A stretch of DNA of 57,519 nt, from assembly GCA_016930675.1 (NCBI GenBank), contig JAFGGG010000046.1, positions 1 through 57,519 on the forward strand, in the 5' to 3' direction. Below the pieces are notes generated by a model. That model did not search any database. It had not been told where the DNA came from and worked only from the letters and a program-made list of their open reading frames with translations. This document shows, one piece after another, positions 18,151 to 26,999 of this stretch. Position numbers and translations under genes: made by a program. The stretch's first letter is position 1, and each line of letters begins with the position of its first letter. This DNA comes from Spirochaetales bacterium. GTDB lineage: Bacteria > Spirochaetota > Spirochaetia > SZUA-6 > RPPD01.

Positions 18151-19878
18151 TTATTTCAGCTTTCCGCGTTCCTTAAGCCGGACCAAAAGCTGCTCGCGGC
18201 TGATCCCGAATCTCCGTGCCAGGTCAATCGCGTAACTCTTCCCCTCTGGCGGGCCCGCCACGATCTTGAAGGTGGGTGTAATCTTGAAGGCCGCCTTTTC
18301 GCCCGGCTTGCCCTCGGCTTCAGGGTCTTTTTCCTTCTTCACCAGGGCCACCATGCTGAAGAGCAGGCTGTCGCCTTTGCTGCCCTTGTTGATGCGCTCG
18401 ATATTGGCCGCGAGCTGGTGGAGGTGGGTTGTGTAGAGGGCGCGCAAGCCCATAAGGCGGAGCACCCTGACCAGGTCAACCGCCAGGAACAGACTTTCGC
18501 CCATGCTTGTCGAGGAGAGGGTCTCATTGAGGAGCAGGAGGCTCCAGCACGTAACCTTGCCGAAGAGATCGCGCAGGCGCTGCGCCTCTTCGCCGAAGCG
18601 GCCCGTACCGCGTTCGAGTTCCTCCTTGGCCGGGTAGTGGGTAAAGACATTATCCGCTATGCTGAGTTCTGCCCGCTCCGCCGGAACGTACAGGCCCACC
18701 TGCATCATGATCTGCGCCAGGCCCACGGCCTGCAGGATAGTGGTTTTACCGCCGCGGTTCGGGCCGGTAAGGATGGCGATTCGTCCCTTGTGGTCGAGCC
18801 TGAAATCGTTTTTGACAATGGCGTCTGCGATTTGTCCCGCCGCCTGGTTCTCGACCGCTTTCGTGCGCGGGTGTAGAAGATGGATGGCCAGGTTTACACT
18901 ATAAAGCCCGCTCGCGTCGAACATCCTCTTCTCCTTCTCCGCTACCGTGGGCCGGATCATGGGCAGGCCATGGCGGAGAAGGGTGTTTACCATATTGACC
19001 GCTCCCAGAAAAAAAATAAAGTCCTCCTGGAGTTTGACAAAGAGGCGGCTGTTGATGCTGATGAACTCCTTGAGCGCCTTGGAGAGGGGCCGGATCGTTT
19101 TCCGCATGATCTCGGCAATATCCTTAAAGAGCGGGATCATGAGCGGGTTTGTGAACTCCGACTCGTTCGGCGCTCTGTGCAGGGGGGCGATTCCCTTCCA
19201 TTCGCTTTTGCCGATGAGTTTATCAAAAAACGGTCCGTCCGTGAATTTTTCGCTGTTAACGGACAGGAGAGCGGCCTCACAGGGGAGGAAGCCGGCGTTC
19301 AGGTTGACACCGACGGTGATGCTCTGCAGGCTGTTGATCTTTACGAGCAGGGCGGGGAGTTCCTTTCCGAGTTTCTGATAGGTCGGGTCTTTCTGGATCT
19401 CGGCCACCAGCTGGCGCAGACGGATGAGTCCCTGCGAGCGTAGGCCGGGAAGGGAGGAGAAGGTTTGGCCCAGATCGGTAACGCAGCGGATATAGTGTTC
19501 CAGCTCGCGCAGGCGCCAGATTACCTCTATGAGGTCGGACCAGTTATCCTTGTTCCGGTGTGAGCTGTAGTAGCGCAGCTCGGAGAGCACGGGCATGAGC
19601 GATTCCCAGCACTCAACCAGGGCGGGACAGTTGAGCAGGTCCTCGAGCACGTCGAGACGGCAGTTGATTGTCTCGGGGTTCTGGCACAGGTTTTTGAACA
19701 CATCCTGGATATGGCTTTCCTTTTTTGCATCCGAGGCAATAAACTCCACCAGTTTCTGCACATCGAGGTCGACGGCGCTTCCCGGCTCAATGAGAACGGC
19801 GTCGGACTTTTGCCGCCCTTTGGGCCAGAGCAGGCTGAAGGCCAGCGTGATCGGCTCGGCCGCGGTTTCTTTATCCAT
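18151..19878 (-). CDS. MutS-like ATPase (stand-alone MutS domain V protein)
   Basis: Protein of 575 residues related to the ATPase core of MutS, without the N-terminal mismatch-recognition domain. Helical lever-like region about 40-340. ATPase about 350-560, with Walker A TGPNRGGKTT (Lys378), a Walker B-like strand LLLLNETLSST in which Asn stands where most ATPases have Asp, and ALYTTHLHQLA as the H-loop. Such stand-alone MutS-like proteins exist in many bacteria; their role is not settled. GGGAGGG precedes ATG 19878. The gene is strongly G+C-rich (40 of 60 bases at 18541-18600), with long shadow frames on the opposite strand, suggesting a foreign origin relative to its AT-rich flanks. Confidence 0.85.
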   Translation of the reverse strand: MDKETAAEPITLAFSLLWPKGRQKSDAVLIEPGSAVDLDVQKLVEFIASDAKKESHIQDVFKNLCQNPETINCRLDVLEDLLNCPALVECWESLMPVLSELRYYSSHRNKDNWSDLIEVIWRLRELEHYIRCVTDLGQTFSSLPGLRSQGLIRLRQLVAEIQKDPTYQKLGKELPALLVKINSLQSITVGVNLNAGFLPCEAALLSVNSEKFTDGPFFDKLIGKSEWKGIAPLHRAPNESEFTNPLMIPLFKDIAEIMRKTIRPLSKALKEFISINSRLFVKLQEDFIFFLGAVNMVNTLLRHGLPMIRPTVAEKEKRMFDASGLYSVNLAIHLLHPRTKAVENQAAGQIADAIVKNDFRLDHKGRIAILTGPNRGGKTTILQAVGLAQIMMQVGLYVPAERAELSIADNVFTHYPAKEELERGTGRFGEEAQRLRDLFGKVTCWSLLLLNETLSSTSMGESLFLAVDLVRVLRLMGLRALYTTHLHQLAANIERINKGSKGDSLLFSMVALVKKEKDPEAEGKPGEKAAFKITPTFKIVAGPPEGKSYAIDLARRFGISREQLLVRLKERGKLK

Positions 19879-20018
19879 AACCCTCCCTTATACCGCTACG
19901 CCCGAAGGCAAGCCGGTATGGTACTTGTGTAGTTCTTTCGTATAAGGTGAATACATCTCAATACATCTTAGACCTCGGCTTTCCATTACAGATCTGGAAA
20001 AGTGTATCATAAATATTT

Positions 20019-20323
20019 TTACCCGAAGCGTTTCCATTTAGTTATACACAATCGGGCCATAATATCAATATGGCTTTTCATATCATTTAATTTTTTTACT
20101 GGTGTGTGGCGGGGGGCATGGCTTTTGTGGCGTCGATCAATTGCTTTTTGCCCTTTTTTGATATGAGCATAAATCCGGATCTCATCTTTATGTGTATCCA
20201 GAGCTTTTAACACAATATCGCAGCAATAGTTATTTATTTCAATTAGCCTACGGTTTGAACGTATGATAGATCCAGGCGGCACGGGAAAAAAACCATATAC
20301 AGCTCATCGACTATCTTGCCCAT
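20019..20323 (-). pseudogene. Small hypothetical gene broken by a homopolymer frameshift
   Basis: Reading from ATG 20323 gives MGKIVDELYMVFFP, then the frame turns to nonsense within a run of seven T on the coding strand (20286-20292). In the next frame a continuous 87-residue stretch follows directly: VPPGSIIRSNRR ... ending TKWKRFG with TAA at 20019. One added T would join them into one protein of about 101 residues, basic in its C-terminal half. A GAGAGG ribosome site precedes the ATG. I do not recognise the family. It could be a decayed gene, a sequencing error or a phase-variable tract. If the downstream frame alone is used, it would start at GTG 20282 without a ribosome site. Confidence 0.45.
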
Positions 20324-20452
20324 TCTTCCAAAACCTCTCTTCACTTTTGATTAATATACAGCTGCAAAGATTAAAATAGCCGGGACTGCGGGGTATAGTG
20401 CAAGAATCATATAACAACAAATAATTCCACGAATCCTATGCGGCAGCATTGA

Positions 20453-21259
20453 TTATGTAATACACCTCAATATCCAGCGTAAAAACCCGAAAGGGAACAT
20501 CCGGCGGATAAAGAGGATTGCTTTGGCATCGGCTCCTATGCTGTAGCGCATGCGCCAGCTCTTGCTCTTGACAGCCTTGTATATTTTTTTAGCGGCCTTT
20601 TCCGGAGTGATCCCGTTTTCGCCCATGGCCATCATCTTTTGGTGAGTTCTCTGCACATACGGGTCATAATCTGCAATACCGGTTTTATGAGTATGAGCCA
20701 TGGAGCGGCCGTAAAAATCGGTTTTGATAACTCCCGGTTCAATGATCTTTACGCGAATCCCCAGCGGACGAAGCTCGTGCTGCAGTGATTCGGAAAAACC
20801 CTCAACCGCGAATTTCGAGCCGTTATATAATGAATAAAGCGGAAAACCGATGCGCCCGCCTATGGATGCCACATTGATGATGGTACCGCCCTTGTTTTTT
20901 CTCAAATGCGGTAAAATCTCACGCACAACATTCATCAGGCCGAAGACATTGGTGTCATACTGGCGCTTAATATCATCCACCGTAGTTGTTTCAAAAGGTC
21001 CGATCAGGCTGTAACCGGCGTTATTCAACACCACATCTATTTTGCCGAATGCTTTAACAGCCAGGTCAAATGCCTTTTTTATGCTCTCCGGTTTGGTAAC
21101 ATCAAGCTTGAAACATTTGACGTTATCAAGTACTGCCAATTCCTTTTCCCTTTGCGGTGAGCGCATAGTGGCCGCCACCTGCCAGCCCCTTTTTTGTGCG
21201 TATGTGGCAACAGCCTTACCCATGCCGGAAGACGCGCCAGTAATGAATATTGTTTTCAT
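20453..21259 (-). CDS. Short-chain dehydrogenase/reductase
   Basis: NAD(P)-dependent oxidoreductase of 268 residues of the classical SDR family. Marks: cofactor motif TGASSGMG near the N-terminus, LDV at the adenine site, NNAG, catalytic Ser in INVASIGG, catalytic Tyr-Lys in YSLYNGSKFA, and PGVIKTDF after it. The basic residue after the first strand (TMRS) favours NADP(H), by family knowledge. The substrate is unknown. The start at 21259 follows AGGAGA; a start six codons upstream lacks one. The C-terminal end is basic and hydrophobic (FIRRMFPFGFLRWILR). It is transcribed away from the AhpD-like gene across about 200 bp. Confidence 0.9.
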   Translation of the reverse strand: MKTIFITGASSGMGKAVATYAQKRGWQVAATMRSPQREKELAVLDNVKCFKLDVTKPESIKKAFDLAVKAFGKIDVVLNNAGYSLIGPFETTTVDDIKRQYDTNVFGLMNVVREILPHLRKNKGGTIINVASIGGRIGFPLYSLYNGSKFAVEGFSESLQHELRPLGIRVKIIEPGVIKTDFYGRSMAHTHKTGIADYDPYVQRTHQKMMAMGENGITPEKAAKKIYKAVKSKSWRMRYSIGADAKAILFIRRMFPFGFLRWILRCIT

Positions 21260-21422
21260 AGTCTTCTCCTTCTTCATTTATATATCAAAAAGGTAATAAC
21301 CAAGTCCCTTTCTCCTATTGTAAGATTTTTATTATTATCAAAAGAATTTATTTTTGCAAGCGTGCGCGCTGCACATTATGAATAAATACCGCCCCGATAT
21401 CTTAAAAGAGCAGTATTTTAAC

Positions 21423-21452
21423 TTTACTTTGATCCTTTTTATATACTATACT
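21423..21452 (+). promoter_or_regulatory. Promoter placed for a leaderless AhpD-like mRNA
   Basis: TTTACT 21423-21428, 18-nt spacer, TATACT 21447-21452. The ATG starts 8 nt after the last base of the -10 box, so the transcript would begin at or next to the start codon. Confidence 0.45.
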
Positions 21453-21459
21453 CGAATAT

Positions 21460-22047
21460 ATGCATTCATTTAAAAAACGCTATTTAACGCGACCTCAAGA
21501 ACTGTTTTCCATGATAACCTCGATGCGCAGACAGGCAAAAAAAATAAAGAATGTAACGGAAGAACAAAAAATAAATCCAGTCCTGTGCGAAAAAGTAATG
21601 CTCGCGGTTTCGGGTGTGACAAACTGCGTGTACTGTTCTTATCTGCACACCAAAAACGCCCTGGAAAAAGGAGTCCGCGACAGCGAGATAATTAAGCTGC
21701 TGAATTGTGAATTCGGAGATTTCCCCGAACAGGAAGCAACGGCCATTTTGTACGGACAGCACTGGGCTGAAACAGGGGGCAGGCCCGAGCCGGGCGTCAG
21801 AACGCGTGTTGCGGAATATTATGGAAAAGAAAAATTAAATCATCTGGAAACCGTTATTCACGCTCTGTTTATGGGGAATATGGTCAGTAATACCGTGGAA
21901 GCGTATAGAAGCAGGGTTAGGCCCAATAAAAAGAGGTTTGCTTTTTTATTGGTATACCTGCTCTGTAAGCCTATGGCTTTTTTTATTCGCACCTCCGGGA
22001 AAAAAGGTAAAAAGTTTTTGAAAAATAAAAACATTTCGTTTTTATAA
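21460..22047 (+). CDS. AhpD/carboxymuconolactone decarboxylase-like protein
   Basis: Protein of 195 residues with the alkylhydroperoxidase D-type motif: NCVYCSYLHTKNA, a CxxC followed by His as in AhpD, where the two Cys and the His serve thiol peroxide reduction. The helical context (MLAVSGVTNC before and DSEIIKLL after) fits the family. The C-terminal third (FAFLLVYLLCKPMAFFIRTSGKKGKKF) adds a hydrophobic helix and a basic tail not typical of AhpD, so it may be membrane-attached. No ribosome site precedes ATG 21460, and a -10 box lies just upstream. Confidence 0.75.
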   Translation: MHSFKKRYLTRPQELFSMITSMRRQAKKIKNVTEEQKINPVLCEKVMLAVSGVTNCVYCSYLHTKNALEKGVRDSEIIKLLNCEFGDFPEQEATAILYGQHWAETGGRPEPGVRTRVAEYYGKEKLNHLETVIHALFMGNMVSNTVEAYRSRVRPNKKRFAFLLVYLLCKPMAFFIRTSGKKGKKFLKNKNISFL

Positions 22048-22084
22048 CGGACACATGCCAAAATATCCGGATGCCGTTGTATTT

Positions 22085-22276
22085 TTATATAAGTGTGTCA
22101 TCGATTGTGCCGTCAGGCAGCATATTATCGGGATGCCACATCCCCTTTTCCTCCATTATAAAGCGCTTGCACTCTTTGAAATTGTTTTCACAATAACGTG
22201 ACTTCCACTCAAAACCCAGGCTTCCACGTTCTTCAAATTCTCTTAAGGGACAGATGTTTATCCACTTACACGCCAT
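22085..22276 (-). CDS. Small four-cysteine protein
   Basis: Protein of 63 residues: MACKWINICPLREFEERG, then SRYCENNFKECKRFIMEEKG and a tail HPDNMLPDGTIDD. The four-Cys spacing (C-x5-C ... C-x6-C) and the ending P-D-x-M-L-P-D-G-T recur in small proteins of anaerobes as I recall them; the Cys residues could bind zinc or an Fe-S cluster. A GGAAG ribosome site lies about 7 nt upstream of ATG 22276. It overlaps the end of a possible upstream small frame. The role is unknown. Confidence 0.6.
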   Translation of the reverse strand: MACKWINICPLREFEERGSLGFEWKSRYCENNFKECKRFIMEEKGMWHPDNMLPDGTIDDTLI

Positions 22277-22421
22277 TAAAAATCTTCCAATTCAATCTTT
22301 TTATATTTTCTAACAATTCTAATTTTAACAGATGTGAAACACAACCGCAATCCGGACAGCCGAAACCTTTTATGCGCGCGCGGGTGGGCAAGCAGATAAT
22401 CAAACAGTATATTCCGCGCAT
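22266..22421 (-). CDS. Possible 51-residue Cys-rich microprotein
   Basis: A short frame from ATG 22421 to TAA 22266 overlaps the start of the next small gene by 11 nt. It contains the motif GFGCPDCGCVSHLL, which resembles a metal-binding or redox cysteine cluster. No ribosome site is seen and the length is small, so it may not be real. The overlap with the downstream gene and the Cys motif are the only support. Confidence 0.25.
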   Translation of the reverse strand: MRGIYCLIICLPTRARIKGFGCPDCGCVSHLLKLELLENIKRLNWKIFNGV

Positions 22422-22531
22422 TTAATATTTTTTTATATTGAAATAATAAGGTTGTTTCTCAATCTTATAAAGCAGCCTTATAAGTGCATCATATATCTCT
22501 GTGTTTGGCAATAGCATAATAAAGGCTTATA

Positions 22532-22559
22532 ACGCAGGCACTATTATCAATGCCTGCGT
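22532..22559 (-). terminator. Likely terminator of the ferritin-like gene
   Basis: ACGCAGGCA (22532-22540) pairs perfectly with TGCCTGCGT (22551-22559) across a 10-nt loop, 29 nt downstream of the stop at 22588. On the minus strand the following bases are only moderately T-rich. Confidence 0.5.
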
Positions 22560-22587
22560 CAGCCTCAATAGTTGTATTACGTACAAC

Positions 22588-23094
22588 TTAATACCGTGAT
22601 AATCTGTTCTTAAATGCGACCAGATGATTCTGACTCGCTTTTTTCAAACGCTCAAAAATAATCCTTACATCATCAGGCAGATCGTGAGTAAGAAATCGCT
22701 CATACATCGCTATGTTGTCTATTTCCGCCTGAACACCAAGTTCTAAAGCGGTTTTAAAATCGACGGGTACGGCAATATGGTCTTCCGATGTATCCTCCGG
22801 TACCGCAAAATTGTATTTGGGAAAAAGCGGCAGCAGATAGTCTATATGGGTTTGCTCCGCCCGTATGATATTGGAGAAAGGACGTATTTCACCGTACTTT
22901 TCAATTATTGCCTTATACTCGGAACGCGCCAGATACTCATCCTGAATCGCGTACGTAAGCATCTCATCCAGGGTAAGATCACTGTCACTTAACGCTCCCC
23001 GCGCGCCGTAGTGCGTGTTTGCCATAACATTTGAAGTTGTTATAAATAATATCAACAGGACAATTCCAAATATTATTCTTGTTTTTGTAGTCAT
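22588..23094 (-). CDS. Exported ferritin-like protein (DUF2202 type)
   Basis: Protein of 168 residues with a signal peptide (ending NVMANT) and a four-helix ferritin-like domain at about 45-165. Metal-ligand-like pairs are visible: AIQDEYLARSEY with E, then RAEQTHIDYL (E-x-x-H), ELGVQAEIDNIAMYERF with E, and KKASQNHLVAF with a final His. This pattern fits DUF2202-type ferritin-like proteins, possibly with iron or peroxide chemistry in the periplasm. The start at 23094 is chosen because GAGGAGG lies just upstream; the longer frame to 23172 lacks a ribosome site and would bury the signal peptide. Confidence 0.75.
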   Translation of the reverse strand: MTTKTRIIFGIVLLILFITTSNVMANTHYGARGALSDSDLTLDEMLTYAIQDEYLARSEYKAIIEKYGEIRPFSNIIRAEQTHIDYLLPLFPKYNFAVPEDTSEDHIAVPVDFKTALELGVQAEIDNIAMYERFLTHDLPDDVRIIFERLKKASQNHLVAFKNRLSRY

Positions 23095-23206
23095 ATAAAT
23101 CCTCCTCAGATATATAAGAATAACTATAATATACCAAGGTAAAAAACGGTCGTGTGTAATAGTTTGTAACATTATGTATCATTTTGTAAGGAATTCACGT
23201 CCTGAG

Positions 23207-24463
23207 TTATTGGGCGGGAATATGATAAAACACTTTTACTTCGGACAAGCAGGTGTCGTCATACACGCTGCCCTTGTATACGTCCAGAATTTCAAGGGAA
23301 AACTCATAAATCCGTACCGGTTCCTCAAATTCGATAAACTGCATCTGCATAGTATCATTTAGTTCAATTATTTTTTCGTGATGATTCGCCTTATCGCCCG
23401 CGCGCTCCGGTCTTTCTTCATAATGCGAGTACCATATCAGTCTCACTTTTTTTACACGGTTGTTTTTATAAAAAAGGGAACTGTTCATGCAAAATCCGTT
23501 TATGATTCCGATTTTCTTAACAAGATAAGATCCCGGTTCTTTGCTATATATTGGACCTATAGCAAAGATTATTCTTTCATCGATACCGCTGCCACTTACA
23601 CCTTCGATCCAGGCGGTCGCAGGCTCATTGTCTATTACATTACCGGCCTTGTAAATACAATCTCCTTCCCGTAATTCCGAGGTGGCGCTCACATATGGTT
23701 GTGAAGTGCTAAAAAACAATTCAATATTAAAATCAGGTTCAATATCCCTAAACCTCAAATGCATGGTATGCTCGTCCACAAACTCATAGCCGGAAGGTTG
23801 TAAATACAATGCTTTATATACTCTCCCGTCATATTTATCCTGAAGGTCATCGGTAGTAAAATACATAAAATGAAAATAGACCTCTACCTGTTTAATCGTA
23901 TCCTTCCAAAAGGCTCCTGTCTCTAAAATATATGACACACCCCTATAACCTGCCGGCATGTCATACGGAGCGTAGGGACTTATACTGCTTTCATAGCTGT
24001 AATGCGCGCTATATTGATTTCTGATTATCTTTTTTTGAAGTTTATGAAAAATTGCATTAAAACAATAAAAATGCGAATAGTCTTTTATATTACTTTCAAT
24101 CTTTTCAATGGCAAGCGCGTTGTCTTTGTTTTCAAAAGCAAGAAAATTTTCAATATTTTCTGCGGCAGGATGCGCCTCCCGCACCGGAAATCCGATGGTA
24201 AGTGTCCGGGTGTCTCCTTCATTAAAAAATTCATACTCTACCTTAACTTCATAGTATCCTCTATAAAGGTAAACATCAATTCTTTCATTTACCAACCGGA
24301 TATCCGTGTTTTCAAACGGCATGATGCCTCCGCTTGCTCCGGGAGGAGGTCCTACGGGAGCTCCGTCGGCGGCTGCAGGGTTTATGGCAAAGCAACAAAG
24401 TAACATCGTATATAACAAAAACCTTATTAGAAACAATAAGCTATTTTTTTGTTCCCAATTCAT
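23207..24463 (-). CDS. Exported protein with DUF4424-like and NADase-type glycan-binding domains
   Basis: Protein of 418 residues with an N-terminal hydrophobic signal (ending NPAAADG). Residues 50-260 show LVNERIDVYLYRGYYEVKVEYEF and TIGFPV, as in DUF4424-like surface domains. Residues 265-415 match the discoidin-fold NADase-type glycan-binding domain: ATSELREG, IYKAGNVIDNEPATAWIEGVSGSGIDERI, then a conserved FCMNSSLFYKNNRVKKVRL. Such domains occur next to varied effector domains in bacterial surface proteins. Its first 23 nt overlap the end of the antiporter gene, so the two are likely translated together. The function as a carbohydrate-binding surface protein is inferred. Confidence 0.7.
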   Translation of the reverse strand: MNWEQKNSLLFLIRFLLYTMLLCCFAINPAAADGAPVGPPPGASGGIMPFENTDIRLVNERIDVYLYRGYYEVKVEYEFFNEGDTRTLTIGFPVREAHPAAENIENFLAFENKDNALAIEKIESNIKDYSHFYCFNAIFHKLQKKIIRNQYSAHYSYESSISPYAPYDMPAGYRGVSYILETGAFWKDTIKQVEVYFHFMYFTTDDLQDKYDGRVYKALYLQPSGYEFVDEHTMHLRFRDIEPDFNIELFFSTSQPYVSATSELREGDCIYKAGNVIDNEPATAWIEGVSGSGIDERIIFAIGPIYSKEPGSYLVKKIGIINGFCMNSSLFYKNNRVKKVRLIWYSHYEERPERAGDKANHHEKIIELNDTMQMQFIEFEEPVRIYEFSLEILDVYKGSVYDDTCLSEVKVFYHIPAQ

Positions 24464-26897
24464 GAATAAAGTTTTCCTTTCTTATAAGTCGCACTAATTC
24501 GGAAAGTGTCTGCAAATGGAGTTCCGGTGGCTGATCTTTGGGGCCAAGAAGAACAATAAGCACCTTGTTGTTTTTCAGTTCCTGAAAATGACTGCCCCTA
24601 TCCTTAAGAATATAGTAGACGTGTGTGTGTTCCACCTGCCGTACATGCGCGTGCACAAGCACAACATCATCTTTCATCTGCACGGCTTCTTCCTTGACCA
24701 GCCGGATAATCATGGATATTAAATCCGCCTTATCCTCTTCCGGAAGACCGGAAAATCTTTTATGTATTATTGCGGAAATCAATTCAGTAAACGAAGAGAA
24801 CCCTTTTGAGGTAAAGATCATTTCAGGATTTATGGCTTTCATCATTACATCCTCTTCGGCAGGGGGTTGACTGCTCTGTTCCCTGAACTCTTCCGAAGGA
24901 TACATCGTAATAAAATTATTATTCTTAAACAAGCGGCACATAATTCCCGGCAGCCTGTTGAGGCGCGGTTGCCAGGCCGGTCTGCCCATACGGATACTGA
25001 ACAAAACGATGAGGTCTGTGGATTGTATCTGCGCGCTTACTGCATGCGGTATTTGATGAAACACAAACTCATCATGTATCTTAAGCGAACATTGCGGAGC
25101 AAGTCCGGATACTGTTTTTGAGTAAGAAACGTCGCCTTTCTCGGTTATATACAACAGCAAACGGGCGTTTATGGCAGCGGCCATGGTTTTCATCAGTGTT
25201 ACGGCCTCAAGAAAACCGGCTATTTTTTCTATAAACGGGGGCAGTATCACGACAATCCTTTCCGTTCCGTTTAAAGGTGAACGCAGCCTGCAAAGCAGAA
25301 CAGTCTCACGGGTCTGATTGAGAACAGCGTCGATTGTCGGACTGTAGACACCGGAGTAGAAGTGTTTGGGCCCTTCCCAGCGTGTAATCAATACTGTTCC
25401 TCTGTTGTCCTTAAGACTGCGAACAAGGCCTTCTTCTATTTTTGTTTCGGAGCGGACAACCGGCGTCATGGGTATGTCCGACTTTGAACCGTGCACCACC
25501 GCATCCGTCAAAAGCCGCTCGGCGGCGGCCACTTTTTTTTCATCCGGATCACGTTGAGATATGATGGTAACCGGGTAAACCGCTTCCCCGCTTTTCTCAT
25601 TCCTTATATAAAACGCCAGATCCAACAATAGAAACAGATCCTTTCGGTCTTTAACGGCGATGACAAATCTTTCCTGCCTGCTGGTGTACGTGTGAGGGAT
25701 TTTCCGTTCAGCAAGAGCCATTGTACGTCCTGTCCGCTCGGTGACAAACGTTCCCAAGGCGCATGTCAAAAGAATCATAAAAATCGTGCCGGAAAGAATA
25801 TCTTCATTGAAGATATGAAGATCGTAACCCACAAGCACAACAGCCAATGTGGCTGCCGCCTGGTTGACACTCATGCCGAAAAGAAGCATGCCCTCTTTTC
25901 TGTCCATGCCGAGCAGTCCGGCACCCAGTCCTGCCGCCGCTGCTTTTGTAAAAACGGCCGTCACCGACATTATTCCGGCGATGAGCCATGCCCACGGCGA
26001 TAAAAGCATTCGTCCCAGATCGATCAGCATTCCCACGGATATGAGAAAGACAGGAATAAATATGGCAGTGCCTACAAAGCGGACGCGATTCATAAGCACG
26101 CTTTTTTCCGGAATCAATCTGTTCAAGGCAAGCCCCGCCAGAAAAGCCCCGATTATTTTCTCAAGCCCCATTACTTCTGCCAGAAAGGAAAACAAAAACA
26201 GTATGGCAAGAATAAATGCGTATTGAATAAACTCGTCGGGGGCCATGCGACGAAAAAACCATTTACCGATAAACGGAATGACAAAGCGAAACATAATGAT
26301 CGTAAAAATGAGAAATCCTCCCAACTCAATGAAAAACAAATAACTTAGATTACCCCGCGCATTTCCCGCAACAACGGCAAGGATTATGATGGCCAGTAAA
26401 TCGGTGATGATTGTTCCGCCCACGGCCGCCACACTACTCCGGCTTTTCGCCAAGCCGAATCGCGACACCGTCGGATACGTTATCAGAGTATGCGAGGAAA
26501 ACATGCTGGCCAACAGCACCGAAGACGGCCAGTCAAGACGAATGAGAAAACGGCCCGCCAAAGTGCCCAGCACAAGAGGGATGATAAAAGTAAGCATGCC
26601 GAATAACACACTGTCTTTTTTTTTCTGCGCAAACTGAAAAAGATCGATTTCCAATCCGGCGAGAAACATGATATACAGAATGCCGATTGTGGCAGGCAGG
26701 TCTACGGCCGCATCTTTTTCGAGAACATGAAAACCAAACGGACCAATCGCCATACCCGCGATAATAAGCCCGATGATGACCGGAATTTTTATTCTTTTCA
26801 GAAGAAGCGGAATTATGATTATCAGCAGGGCGATTATCCCGTATATTGCCAGCGGATGATGGTAGGGAGGTAAGAAACGTGAGATATCCACTTTCAA
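24441..26897 (-). CDS. CPA2-type cation/proton antiporter with UspA-like and EIIA-like C-terminal domains
   Basis: Protein of 818 residues. Residues 15-395: about twelve membrane helices of a Kef/NapA-type monovalent cation:proton antiporter (IPVIIGLIIAGMAIGPFG and MFLAGLEIDL are family marks). Residues about 405-660: a soluble region reminiscent of universal-stress-type domains. Residues about 685-815: a PTS EIIA type 2-like domain (MIFTSKGFSSFTELISAI, MKDDVVLVHAHVRQVEHTH), the His being where EIIA is phosphorylated. An EIIA tail would let PTS state regulate ion exchange. No ATG fits: TTG 26897 and GTG 26891 are the candidates and no ribosome site is visible. TTGCAC and TAATCT 17 nt apart lie just upstream, with GTG 7 nt beyond. 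Confidence 0.8.
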   Translation of the reverse strand: MKVDISRFLPPYHHPLAIYGIIALLIIIIPLLLKRIKIPVIIGLIIAGMAIGPFGFHVLEKDAAVDLPATIGILYIMFLAGLEIDLFQFAQKKKDSVLFGMLTFIIPLVLGTLAGRFLIRLDWPSSVLLASMFSSHTLITYPTVSRFGLAKSRSSVAAVGGTIITDLLAIIILAVVAGNARGNLSYLFFIELGGFLIFTIIMFRFVIPFIGKWFFRRMAPDEFIQYAFILAILFLFSFLAEVMGLEKIIGAFLAGLALNRLIPEKSVLMNRVRFVGTAIFIPVFLISVGMLIDLGRMLLSPWAWLIAGIMSVTAVFTKAAAAGLGAGLLGMDRKEGMLLFGMSVNQAAATLAVVLVGYDLHIFNEDILSGTIFMILLTCALGTFVTERTGRTMALAERKIPHTYTSRQERFVIAVKDRKDLFLLLDLAFYIRNEKSGEAVYPVTIISQRDPDEKKVAAAERLLTDAVVHGSKSDIPMTPVVRSETKIEEGLVRSLKDNRGTVLITRWEGPKHFYSGVYSPTIDAVLNQTRETVLLCRLRSPLNGTERIVVILPPFIEKIAGFLEAVTLMKTMAAAINARLLLYITEKGDVSYSKTVSGLAPQCSLKIHDEFVFHQIPHAVSAQIQSTDLIVLFSIRMGRPAWQPRLNRLPGIMCRLFKNNNFITMYPSEEFREQSSQPPAEEDVMMKAINPEMIFTSKGFSSFTELISAIIHKRFSGLPEEDKADLISMIIRLVKEEAVQMKDDVVLVHAHVRQVEHTHVYYILKDRGSHFQELKNNKVLIVLLGPKDQPPELHLQTLSELVRLIRKENFIHELGTKK

Positions 26898-26999
26898 AGA
26901 TTAAATTAATAGCCTGTCGTGTGCAAGAGCATAAATGAAAAAAATAAGAAGTATATAAATAGCATCTTTTCAGCGTAATAAAAAATATCACGCAGGGAA

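Noticed and set aside
18106..18876. Long plus-strand frame (256 codons) opposite the MutS-like gene
   Set aside because: It is antisense to a clear ATPase with intact motifs, and high G+C makes long antisense frames common. No ribosome site or family pattern.
22198..22425. 75-codon plus-strand frame
   Set aside because: It is antisense to the small Cys proteins, has no ribosome site and no pattern.
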